Shown piece after piece: positions 8,615-16,215 of a stretch of 64,000 bases of DNA. Position 1 is the stretch's first letter. Each line of letters starts with the position of its first letter. The position numbers and the translations under genes are program-made. The notes under the pieces are model-generated. The model ran no database searches. It was not told the origin of the DNA and saw nothing but the letters and a program-made list of their open reading frames with translations. Source of the DNA: Idiomarina xiamenensis 10-D-4 (GTDB lineage Bacteria; Pseudomonadota; Gammaproteobacteria; Enterobacterales; Alteromonadaceae); the NCBI RefSeq assembly GCF_000299895.1, contig NZ_AMRG01000003.1, forward strand, positions 1 to 64,000, read 5' to 3'.

Positions 8615-10053
8615 CGCTTTAACAGCCTCTTAAATAAATGATAAATCTGAAAATATGATAACGCCTTAAATCTGTTGATTTCATCAGCTATACCATGATT
8701 ATATCTCTTATCAAAACCCTTGATCTGATTTTTCTTCACAAAAATTGAAAGAGACGCTAACCATGCCATTTTTTCATCTAAACGGTCAGCTTTCGGAGTC
8801 CTCGATTTAGGCCATCGCTTACACCACATTTCAAGAGAGTTATTATTAAATATACCGAGTTCTTGCAGTGCGCCACAGCTGATTTCATCAACAATCATTC
8901 TGCGTAAATCAGTTCTCAACCAACGTCCGTAATTGTTATTTCTACTTAGAAAATCATCTTGGACCTTAGTAGTAGGTTGATTGTAACGTTTACCTGTACG
9001 TGCCCAAGGGATAGAAAGCAAGTCCCCAGGCAATAACGCTAACAACGCTTCATAATTATCATCGGTTCGACAACTAGGATCTAAAGACCACATGAATCCA
9101 AATACTTCAGGGTCACCAAACATCTGATACAACGGGATTTCGTCGTCAATCACTTCCATACAAGCATTCAACTGCCTACGCATATAGTGAAGCTGCATCT
9201 CCATTTCTCGGTAAGAAACTTCGGTTCTTCCCGGGAATCTTAAACGTTCCTCAGCTAAGTCAGCTTTGATCTTTTCAAAAGCTAATTTTTCGGCATGACA
9301 TCGCATGAATGCGAATTGGTTCAAATTCTTATCTAATATATCCGGTAGCCCATCAATTTTCCTACCAGAGTATTCCCCGCGTCCAATACTATCTCCATAA
9401 CTACCGGCCAGAACACCATCGAGTCCAGTTAGCTTACCGATCTCAGACATTGCGTGAAGATGCACGGGTGAATACTCAGCACCTCTATCGGCTGCTAGAA
9501 AAATGTTTCTTTCTAACAGCTCCGGCGATAAGAAAAAATGTTCAATGGGCCATCCAAACTGCTTTGCTATACGTTTTGCATAAATGACGTCCCGCGACTC
9601 TTCTAATCCCCAAGTTAGCGCAACAACGTCTCCAACATACTTTTCTGATCGTTGAAGTTCTTTAATAATACCCGCCACTATCCGACTATCCATACCACCA
9701 GATAGTAAAATACCAATAATGTTTTTGCCTTTGACAAAGGCTAACGCTTCATTTTCTAAACGTTTTTTAAACTTTATCGCTATTTCATCAGTCGATAATC
9801 TTTGATGACCGTGCGCGGGTAGAGCGATCCGGCTATCAATATTATTTGGATCAGCCATCCAAGGCGTGCGCTCAATACCGCTAACCATAGTTCGATTAGC
9901 GAAAGCATAATTTTTCATCAATACACCTAGAACCGCTACAGGATCAATTTTCGCATTCTTGATGTTAAAGTGTGCTAATTTTGGCCGGACACCATCAATT
10001 TCTGGCTGAATAGATCTATAAAAGGAGCGTGAACCTAAGTGTGAAAAAGACAT
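8611..10053 (-). CDS. asparagine-synthase-like amidotransferase lacking a catalytic glutaminase domain
   Basis: The 480-residue protein carries the PP-loop ATP-pyrophosphatase motif SGGMDS at residues 118-123, with VVALTWGLEESRDVIYAKRIAKQFGW downstream, as in the synthetase half of AsnB. The N-terminal ~90 residues are only a remnant of the Ntn-type glutaminase domain: there is no Cys2 after the initiator Met, so glutamine hydrolysis here is unlikely. Comparable proteins in O-antigen and capsule loci (for example WbpS) amidate uronic acids. With the UDP-glucuronate 4-epimerase in the same operon, amidation of galacturonate is a reasonable inference. It may use free ammonia or a partner glutaminase. 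Confidence 0.75.
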   Translation of the reverse strand: MSFSHLGSRSFYRSIQPEIDGVRPKLAHFNIKNAKIDPVAVLGVLMKNYAFANRTMVSGIERTPWMADPNNIDSRIALPAHGHQRLSTDEIAIKFKKRLENEALAFVKGKNIIGILLSGGMDSRIVAGIIKELQRSEKYVGDVVALTWGLEESRDVIYAKRIAKQFGWPIEHFFLSPELLERNIFLAADRGAEYSPVHLHAMSEIGKLTGLDGVLAGSYGDSIGRGEYSGRKIDGLPDILDKNLNQFAFMRCHAEKLAFEKIKADLAEERLRFPGRTEVSYREMEMQLHYMRRQLNACMEVIDDEIPLYQMFGDPEVFGFMWSLDPSCRTDDNYEALLALLPGDLLSIPWARTGKRYNQPTTKVQDDFLSRNNNYGRWLRTDLRRMIVDEISCGALQELGIFNNNSLEMWCKRWPKSRTPKADRLDEKMAWLASLSIFVKKNQIKGFDKRYNHGIADEINRFKALSYFQIYHLFKRLLKR

Positions 10054-10078
10054 AATTGCGCTACTCTCAATTTACTCA

Positions 10079-11101
10079 TTACATCAAGTTAAGGTTTTTA
10101 ATAAAGTCTTCAACCATAAAAAACTCCGGATAGAACTGCCCATCTATCCATTCCAGCTTCTCATTCCAATAGCCAGGACAATCTGAGTATGCTCGAGCAG
10201 AAAAAGAGTAGCTGACTTCTACAATTAATGGCTCTCCATCGCGAAAAACAAAATCGAAGGCAGTACATTGCGAAGCCATTTTTTTAGATACCGAGAATGC
10301 GATCTTGAGGCATTCCTCGGGTATAGCTGCTTTGTCATAAATAATTATGCCACTGCCCGAAGCTCGAAAATCTCCCTCCCTAACCATTCTTTTAATGGCG
10401 AAAGCTCGGTTTCCTATTACAATAACTCGAATATCGTGGTCGTTTTTCGGAATAAAATCTTGGAAGTAAGCATAATTTCTTTCAGCAGGAAATTCTCGTT
10501 CGGCGACTTTAGGTATAAAAAGTCTAGCGATACCTTTACTAATATTAAGGAAACTCGATAGCGAACGGTCTCTCTTAAAACGCCAGATTCTTTCTTTAAG
10601 AAAATTTCTTCTATTCTTAACTTTATAACCTCGGCCGAAAGATCTATTAATAAAATTTAAGGCATCTTTTTCCGTCTTCGCTATACGAACATTCTCTGAT
10701 CCAGCACCGCCACGAAGCTTAAAAACTTTTGGATAGGAAGTGTTCCTAGCCCAATTAATAGCTTTTGATTTATCATAAAAAACATACGATGGAATCATTG
10801 GTGAAGCTAAAGCTTCTAACAAATATTTTTGGCCAACTTTATCGTCAAAATGCCAAGCAGTATCAACACTAGGAAACATATCCTTACCGATAGCTCGCAA
10901 TGACAGGCTAAGCTGTCGAGCAAATAGCACAGCCTTATGGTCGTGATGACCCCAGTGCCACATCAAGCCACAGCAGTCGTTCAATTGCTGAATTAGATCG
11001 CTAGAATAACAATCTACAAGCTTGTACTGAATGTCATACTTTTCACAGAATTCGATCCATTTGTCGCTAAAGCTATTTTTACGAGAGTGAATTGCTAGCA
11101 T
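10079..11101 (-). CDS. ATP-grasp domain protein (RimK/glutathione-synthetase-like)
   Basis: The 340-residue protein has a pre-ATP-grasp N-terminus (AIHSRKNSFSDKWIEFCEKY) and then an ATP-grasp domain. Visible elements are the DDKVGQKYLLEA helix (about 107-118), YPKVFKLRGGAGSENVRI (ATP-binding lysine and glycine-rich loop), the YFQDFIPKNDHDIRVIVIG hinge and the metal-site strand FDFVFRDGEPLIVEVSYSF. These enzymes form amide or ester bonds through acyl-phosphates. Next to the asparagine-synthase-like gene (25-nt gap), it could couple an amino acid to a uronic acid or amino sugar of the repeat unit. That role is inference; no characterised orthologue is recognised. Confidence 0.7.
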   Translation of the reverse strand: MLAIHSRKNSFSDKWIEFCEKYDIQYKLVDCYSSDLIQQLNDCCGLMWHWGHHDHKAVLFARQLSLSLRAIGKDMFPSVDTAWHFDDKVGQKYLLEALASPMIPSYVFYDKSKAINWARNTSYPKVFKLRGGAGSENVRIAKTEKDALNFINRSFGRGYKVKNRRNFLKERIWRFKRDRSLSSFLNISKGIARLFIPKVAEREFPAERNYAYFQDFIPKNDHDIRVIVIGNRAFAIKRMVREGDFRASGSGIIIYDKAAIPEECLKIAFSVSKKMASQCTAFDFVFRDGEPLIVEVSYSFSARAYSDCPGYWNEKLEWIDGQFYPEFFMVEDFIKNLNLM

Positions 11102-11148
11102 GACATCTCCGCAGACTGAACCAGTAACTTAATTCCATAGAAAATAGC

Positions 11149-12444
11149 TCACCTATTCCTTAATACTTTTAAAACTATAAAAATCGTCATCATAAAATAA
11201 AATAATGAAAGGTAGAGACTAAGAGAGAGAATCAAGCTTTTGTAATTTGAAATCTGATAATAATTAAAAGTCAAATAAATACTTAAAAGACCGAAAATTC
11301 GTACAACACTAAACAGCAGGAAATAAGACTGTTTTCCTAAAACATTTATAACTTCAACAAGTGGCGAAGAAGTAAACTGGAAAAGCATAAAAGGTGCAAG
11401 TATAGCCGCCATCTCGCCTGCTATCTGCCATTCTTTTCCAAAGAAAAATGTAAATAACAATTCAGCAAAAAGCATAATAAATACAGTTATCGGAAGTCCA
11501 ATAAAAAAAAGCTTTTTCTGTACGTTTAGACTGATTTCTTTTATTTTACTTAAGTCACTTTTCCCGATTGCCGCAATTTCACCGTAATAAGCTTTCGCAA
11601 TAGCTGAACCAATAAGCGTTATAGGCAAACTTAGTGATAGCATAGCCAGACTCAATTGCCCGGTAATTTCTTTATTATATAAAGCGGCCGTCATCAATAT
11701 AGGAGCTTGCAAAGAGAGCGACATCAGCACTTGCGATGGGAAACGATAAGTTGGAAATTGTTTGTAATACGCAGCAAGAAAGCACATGCGTTTGAACGTT
11801 ACTCCTCGTCTTAACTCTCTAAAACTAGGCAATGAAGCTTTAATAAAGCTTCCAACTCCACCGCTATGAGCGACAAATTGACCGACTAATAAGCCCATAG
11901 GCTTAATCGCCAATAATCCAAGCAATATTTTTATAATATTACCCAATAAAGATTGAGTTATCTGAGTCTTTGCGATAATTTTATATAGTTTTTTTCGAGT
12001 CGCCCATAAACTGAATAACTCGTACAACGCAATCCCCATTGAACCTAAAACGATAATTGGCCACCAAGGCAACAATGCCAACATATCGAACCAACTTAAT
12101 ATTAGCTCTCCCCAAAAGAAAAAAAGGAAAGACAAAATTATCGACCCCACCACAATAAAACTGACACACAGCGACAAAAGGTTAAATGCTAAAAGGTCCG
12201 TCTTAGGTAGCGGAATCGCTTGCACATAACGGAATGTCAGCATTGGTGCCATAACTAATACAAATGACGCGTATAAAGCTAAAACGCCGTAATCTTCAGG
12301 AGAATATAAACGCGTTAATATCGGAATACTCGCAAGACCTAAAAGTCGCGCAATAATACTTCCTTTAGCTAAAGTTAGCATACCCCTAAATATGTTAGAG
12401 GTTTCTATATTTATCTGATTCTTATTTTTTTTAAAAAAAAACAT
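11149..12444 (-). CDS. Wzx-type oligosaccharide flippase (MATE/MOP superfamily)
   Basis: The 431-residue membrane protein has about twelve predicted helices. Its N-terminus (FRGMLTLAKGSIIARLLGLASIPIL then TRLYSPEDYGVLALYASFV) is diagnostic of the polysaccharide-synthesis/flippase family. It would move the undecaprenyl-diphosphate repeat unit to the periplasmic face for the polymerase at 6408. The codons right after the ATG contain nine T then eight A (plus strand 12425-12441), encoding FFFKK; such a tract invites slippage. A 101-nt gap separates it from wzz, and 47 nt from the ATP-grasp gene downstream. Confidence 0.85.
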   Translation of the reverse strand: MFFFKKNKNQINIETSNIFRGMLTLAKGSIIARLLGLASIPILTRLYSPEDYGVLALYASFVLVMAPMLTFRYVQAIPLPKTDLLAFNLLSLCVSFIVVGSIILSFLFFFWGELILSWFDMLALLPWWPIIVLGSMGIALYELFSLWATRKKLYKIIAKTQITQSLLGNIIKILLGLLAIKPMGLLVGQFVAHSGGVGSFIKASLPSFRELRRGVTFKRMCFLAAYYKQFPTYRFPSQVLMSLSLQAPILMTAALYNKEITGQLSLAMLSLSLPITLIGSAIAKAYYGEIAAIGKSDLSKIKEISLNVQKKLFFIGLPITVFIMLFAELLFTFFFGKEWQIAGEMAAILAPFMLFQFTSSPLVEVINVLGKQSYFLLFSVVRIFGLLSIYLTFNYYQISNYKSLILSLSLYLSLFYFMMTIFIVLKVLRNR

Positions 12445-12545
12445 TTTATCTTTAAATCATCGTTACAAACTGTCTAAGTATTGGCGGCGACAATGATCAG
12501 GAAAAAGCATATTGCCACATATAGTTATAATCTATTCAACAAAGC

Positions 12546-13508
12546 TCAGCTTTCTTTTCTAAATACAGAAATTAATATAACCATTACGCAACTAACTATT
12601 CCGCCTAAAAACGTGCCAAGAACACAAATCAGAGCTCTATTGGGTTTATTTTTTAACTCTGGTACAACTGCGGGGTCGACCACTTTAAATACGAATTCGT
12701 CTTGCACTTCGGCAAGCATTAAATTTTTTGTCTGCTCTTCAATCAATTTGTAAAACGTTGATTGCATTTCCGCTACCGAAGTTTTGTCCAATTGATTATT
12801 TAGATATTCTAAGTTTTTAGTAGCTTCTGCTATAGTACGTTCCCGCATCACGTCATTGATGTCTTCCACCAACCAACTCACCCATTTTTCTGCCAAATAT
12901 GGTGAATAGTAAGATATCGATAACTTGTATAAACCGGTTTCTTCATCTTGCTGAATGTTAAGATACTCACCAACAAAAACTTCATAGGCCTCTTGAGCAG
13001 ATGGTTTGGCGCCACGCAATCCGTCAGGGGCTCTTAACCAACGAGCATTACTCGTATCGTAGGCGTCTTCATCGATAATTAAGTTATTACTGGATAAGTC
13101 CCAGCCTTCTGCCGCCATCACGGGTACTAATAAATCATGTTTTTCAATAAACATTTGCGTGAACTGACGTGACTGAATCACTTGCATTGCTAGCCCAGCT
13201 TGAGAGCCATCATTATTCTGAAAATTGACGCCCACTAACCCAGCAATTCCACCAAACTGCCCAGCCATGTTCGCAAGACTATTATTATTCGTTGATTCAG
13301 CGGGCGCTAATAAAACTTCAGATTTATAGATGTTGGGCAAACTGAGCGCAACGATGACCGATGCAACGGCGAAAATAAAAGTGGTCGCGATAATAAGCCA
13401 TTTGCGGTTCCATAAAACGAAAAATAGCTCGCGTAAATCTATCTCATTATCAGGTATAGCTATGGATTGCTCAGAAGCCGTAGATATTTGATTTTTCTCA
13501 TCGTTCAT
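12546..13508 (-). CDS. wzz: Wzz-type polysaccharide chain-length determinant
   Basis: The protein has the Wzz/PCP-1 layout: an N-terminal cytoplasmic stretch (DNEIDLRELFFVLWNRKWL), one transmembrane helix, a long periplasmic domain, and a second helix near the C-terminus preceded by a proline motif (VVDPAVVPELKNKPNRA). There is no C-terminal tyrosine kinase domain. It sets the modal length of the Wzy product. I chose the ATG at 13508 (320 residues, AGGA about 12 nt upstream); an in-frame TTG at 13568 would add 20 residues but has no ribosome site. It is the first gene after the ops-bearing leader, as in RfaH-dependent operons. Confidence 0.88.
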   Translation of the reverse strand: MNDEKNQISTASEQSIAIPDNEIDLRELFFVLWNRKWLIIATTFIFAVASVIVALSLPNIYKSEVLLAPAESTNNNSLANMAGQFGGIAGLVGVNFQNNDGSQAGLAMQVIQSRQFTQMFIEKHDLLVPVMAAEGWDLSSNNLIIDEDAYDTSNARWLRAPDGLRGAKPSAQEAYEVFVGEYLNIQQDEETGLYKLSISYYSPYLAEKWVSWLVEDINDVMRERTIAEATKNLEYLNNQLDKTSVAEMQSTFYKLIEEQTKNLMLAEVQDEFVFKVVDPAVVPELKNKPNRALICVLGTFLGGIVSCVMVILISVFRKES

Positions 13509-13679
13509 CGATTTATTGAATCCTAAGCTTATATTCTTTAACTTCAAAGAGGATGGAAAGCGGCTCAATCGTTAAGCTTTTGTTGTAAAATCTATCAATA
13601 GCTTGTTGAAAAACTGATAAATAGCTTTAGATCGATAATGTTGGCTTGAATAACTTACCGATAGATAGAAACCGATTAT

Positions 13680-13702
13680 GAGTGGCATTTCAGTCGCCAC
13701 TC
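13680..13702. repeat. inverted repeat just downstream of the ops element
   Basis: GAGTGGC (13680-13686) and GCCACTC (13696-13702) are perfect 7-bp arms around a 9-nt loop. In the minus-strand leader RNA this hairpin begins inside the ops-like sequence and ends about 170 nt before wzz. It is not followed by a U-tract, so it is not an intrinsic terminator. It may be a pause hairpin or part of a JUMPstart-like leader. Confidence 0.5.
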
Positions 13703-13709
13703 TACCGCC
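13698..13709 (-). promoter_or_regulatory. ops-like element (RfaH recruitment site)
   Basis: On the minus strand the sequence is GGCGGTAGAGTG, matching the E. coli ops element GGCGGTAGCGTG at 11 of 12 positions (A instead of C at position 9). It lies in the untranslated leader of the polysaccharide operon, about 33 nt downstream of a promoter-like -10 box and about 190 nt before wzz. Known ops elements occupy this kind of leader position and recruit the antiterminator RfaH to paused RNA polymerase. RfaH itself is not encoded in the window. Confidence 0.65.
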
Positions 13710-13742
13710 AAACCGAGCACACACCCAATAAGTAAGCGGCTG

Positions 13743-13771
13743 AGCATAACCCTAGCATCCATTGTGGTCAA
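13743..13771 (-). promoter_or_regulatory. candidate sigma70 promoter of the polysaccharide operon
   Basis: Minus strand: TTGACC (-35, 5 of 6), 17-nt spacer, TATGCT (-10, 4 of 6). Predicted start is near 13736. The stretch 13509-13849 (341 nt) holds no gene; besides this promoter it contains the ops-like element and an inverted repeat. Confidence 0.55.
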
Positions 13772-13849
13772 CCAAAAATCAGCTTTTGAATCCTATAGCC
13801 CTTACCTAACAGCGTATTAATATGTTATCCGCGCAACAGGAACTTCGAA

Positions 13850-14506
13850 TTAAAGATAATCATCGCCATGCTGTCTTGGCCGCACCACCCGAGCTGGCGA
13901 GCCGTAGCACACCACCTCTGCAACAACATCGTGATGCACATAACTGGCCGCACCGATCACCACATCATGGGCAATCTCGACGCCGTGCTTGATAACCGCA
14001 CCAATGCCCACCGCCGACGAGCGCCCTACTGTCACTTTACCACCAGTCTTAACGCCAGGCGCTAACGAGGAAAAATCAGCCATTTCACCATCGTGATCAA
14101 GTAACGCCTGACTATTAACGATGCAGAATTGGCCTAGGCTAGATTGCGGCCCAATACAAGCCTGCGGCATTACTACAGTACCGGCTGCCAAGCTCACTGC
14201 CGACGAAATCACGGCGGAATGATGTACCAACGCAGGAAACTGTTCTAATGATAACCGCTGCAGCAATTCCCTAGTGACTCGTTCACGTACAGCGTTGTCG
14301 CCAATCGCTACCACGTAACAGGCTTGACTATGCAGTGTTAAACAATCAGCTTGGGATAACACTGGGAGCCCGAGGAGGCGTTCACCAACCCGTCGCTCAT
14401 CGCTAAACGCGACGACTTGATATCCCGCCGAATCAGCTACGTTAGCCACGCTCACAGCATGGCCACCAGCGCCGACAATCACCAGTTTTTGTCGTTGCAC
14501 AGTCAC
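13850..14506 (-). CDS. NeuD/PglD-type sugar O- or N-acyltransferase
   Basis: The 218-residue protein has an N-terminal Rossmann-like domain with GAGGHA (residues 12-17), as in the NeuD/PglD family. A left-handed beta-helix of hexapeptide repeats follows (about 95-205: SAVSLAAGTVVMPQACIGPQ, VKTGGKVTVG, GVEIAHDVVIGAASYVHHDV). Such enzymes transfer an acetyl group from acetyl-CoA to amino or hydroxyl groups of nucleotide sugars. It lies upstream of the operon promoter rather than after it, and its base composition is that of the host flank. It may serve the same polysaccharide from its own transcript. The acceptor is unknown. Confidence 0.8.
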   Translation of the reverse strand: MTVQRQKLVIVGAGGHAVSVANVADSAGYQVVAFSDERRVGERLLGLPVLSQADCLTLHSQACYVVAIGDNAVRERVTRELLQRLSLEQFPALVHHSAVISSAVSLAAGTVVMPQACIGPQSSLGQFCIVNSQALLDHDGEMADFSSLAPGVKTGGKVTVGRSSAVGIGAVIKHGVEIAHDVVIGAASYVHHDVVAEVVCYGSPARVVRPRQHGDDYL

Positions 14507-14571
14507 TCCTTAATCATTCGCGGCTCGGCCTAAATACCAGCCTGTTGGAGCTAGCATAGCTGCTAAACCTT

Positions 14572-15258
14572 CTATTGTAACCACTTGAATGACCGAGCTA
14601 AAAACTCACTTACGTTGTCGCTAACAATCTCACCGTGAGCCATCACTAAGGTCTTTGGCTGCCAAGCCATTATCTTTTCAAAGTGCACACACGCATCCGC
14701 TTTGCCAAAAATAAAGCTTAAGCGCCAGTCAATCGGCATTTTACCATTAGGAGCTAAGATACCGACGCCCTTAGCAACGACCCGCTGCCAAGCATTAAAG
14801 TCGTCGCCAGAAAAGTTTTCCACTAGATCAGCGACAACCAATGTCTCCGAACTTTTATGGTAAAATACACACTCTTGCATCAAGGGTGAACCCGAAAACA
14901 GCTCTTGTTCAATATCTGCACTCCAAGGCCCGTTTCGCGGGCTATTCAGCGACGCTTTAAACGTAATGTCACCACGCTTTTTAATCACTTCATCGGTTCC
15001 ATACACCTGTGCACGCGGATAAGCATCGATCCACTCGGTTAAGAACAAATGATGTAAATGATTCGGCGCGATCAAGTATTTGACATTCCCTAACACTTCA
15101 ACTTGTGTTTTCAGTGCAGGTGATAGCTTAATGGGGCTATGCACCCAAAGGTCGTTATTTGAGAGCTTTACAATGGTCATTCGCGTGGTAAAAGGTAACC
15201 CCAAGAACATCACCGCGTCACCATTAACAATCCAGATATTCTCAGCTAACTTTTCCAT
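14572..15258 (-). CDS. DUF4336 domain protein
   Basis: The 228-residue soluble protein matches DUF4336, a family distantly related to metallo-beta-lactamases. It has an N-terminal LAENIWIVNGD, a LWVHSPIKLSP segment, the histidine-rich loop APNHLHHLF (His67, His69, His70), VVADLVENF, and a C-terminal MAHGEIV. The HLHH motif resembles but does not reproduce the HxHxDH motif of true metallo-beta-lactamases. Its function is unknown. It lies 18 nt downstream of the methyltransferase gene on the same strand and is probably co-transcribed. Confidence 0.78.
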   Translation of the reverse strand: MEKLAENIWIVNGDAVMFLGLPFTTRMTIVKLSNNDLWVHSPIKLSPALKTQVEVLGNVKYLIAPNHLHHLFLTEWIDAYPRAQVYGTDEVIKKRGDITFKASLNSPRNGPWSADIEQELFSGSPLMQECVFYHKSSETLVVADLVENFSGDDFNAWQRVVAKGVGILAPNGKMPIDWRLSFIFGKADACVHFEKIMAWQPKTLVMAHGEIVSDNVSEFLARSFKWLQ

Positions 15259-15276
15259 CCCACTCCAACTGTGATG

Positions 15277-16053
15277 TTATGAAGCCGTTTTTCGGGCTTT
15301 GATTGAGTAAAGCAACGGAACTTGCTGACCATTATGCAAAAGCTGATAGCCCTGGTCCGCGACAGCCGTTAAACCGTCGAAACAGTTGTAAGGACTATAA
15401 GGATGTTCAGCAAATGTCTCAATGGTTAAGCCTGCTTCTGTCAGAGCGCTGATGACCTCGCCCAAAGAATGCGACCAAGTCACCACCGTCGCAGTGGTGC
15501 CATCACAGTTCTCAGTATAGGTACCTTCCTCTTCCACAGCGGGTTCATCACTGGGAAAGTAGGCATAACCAGTAAGTAAATCAGTCACTGGATGAAATTC
15601 GATCAGATGAAATTCTCCACCAACTTTTAGTGATTTAACGATAGTTTGCGCCCAATCCCCCAAATTGGGTAGCCATGACAACACGCCATATGAGGTATAT
15701 ACCAGGTCAAATTCGCGCGTATTGTCGCGGCCGAACTGAATCACGTCGGCTTCGATAAACTCGGCTTCTAATCCCAAAGTCTGCTGCAACGTACGAGCCT
15801 GAGCTATCGCATCAGAGGATAAATCGACACCGGTAACCTTGGCACCTAAGCGCGCCCAAGACAAGGTATCTTGGCCAAAGTGGCATTGTAGATGTAGTAA
15901 CGATTTTCCGACCACATTACCCACTTGACTTAACTCAACGGGATTCAAAGAACAACGACCATTCCTGAATGACGCAACATCGTAAAAAGCAGAATCAAGG
16001 TGGACATGAGTTCGTTGATTCCACGCCTCTTTATTCAATTTTAAATAGTCCAT
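15277..16053 (-). CDS. class I SAM-dependent methyltransferase
   Basis: The 258-residue protein contains the SAM-binding motif I region SLLHLQCHFGQDTLSWARLGA (split glycine loop), the acidic ribose-binding position in VTGVDLSSDAI, and motif III/IV DLVYTSYGVLSWLP. Cys/His replace the usual Gly residues in motif I, as in a subgroup of uncharacterised methyltransferases that start MDYLKLNKEAWN. The substrate is not identifiable. It is followed 18 nt later by the DUF4336 gene. The guaBA terminator lies about 90 nt upstream. Confidence 0.82.
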   Translation of the reverse strand: MDYLKLNKEAWNQRTHVHLDSAFYDVASFRNGRCSLNPVELSQVGNVVGKSLLHLQCHFGQDTLSWARLGAKVTGVDLSSDAIAQARTLQQTLGLEAEFIEADVIQFGRDNTREFDLVYTSYGVLSWLPNLGDWAQTIVKSLKVGGEFHLIEFHPVTDLLTGYAYFPSDEPAVEEEGTYTENCDGTTATVVTWSHSLGEVISALTEAGLTIETFAEHPYSPYNCFDGLTAVADQGYQLLHNGQQVPLLYSIKARKTAS

Positions 16054-16143
16054 TTCGCGTCGCTTCCTGTTTTAACTCTGTTTTATTATTCTATAAAATC
16101 TTTTCAGCTCATCGCACATTAAATTAGCAAGGCTAAATAAACG

Positions 16144-16171
16144 AAAAAAGCCCATGACAACATGGGCTTTT
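16144..16171 (-). terminator. rho-independent terminator of guaBA
   Basis: Stem arms AAAAGCCCATG (16146-16156) and CATGGGCTTTT (16161-16171) with a 4-nt loop. Read on the minus strand, the hairpin runs into six T residues (16144-16149). It lies 45 nt after the guaA stop. Confidence 0.88.
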
Positions 16172-16215
16172 GCTAGTCGAATACTGATAGTTCTTTAAAC
16201 GATAACCTATCGCTA

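Noticed and set aside
12481-12753. 90-codon plus-strand open frame in the wzx-wzz gap
   Set aside because: Two thirds of it is antisense to wzz and no ribosome site is visible.
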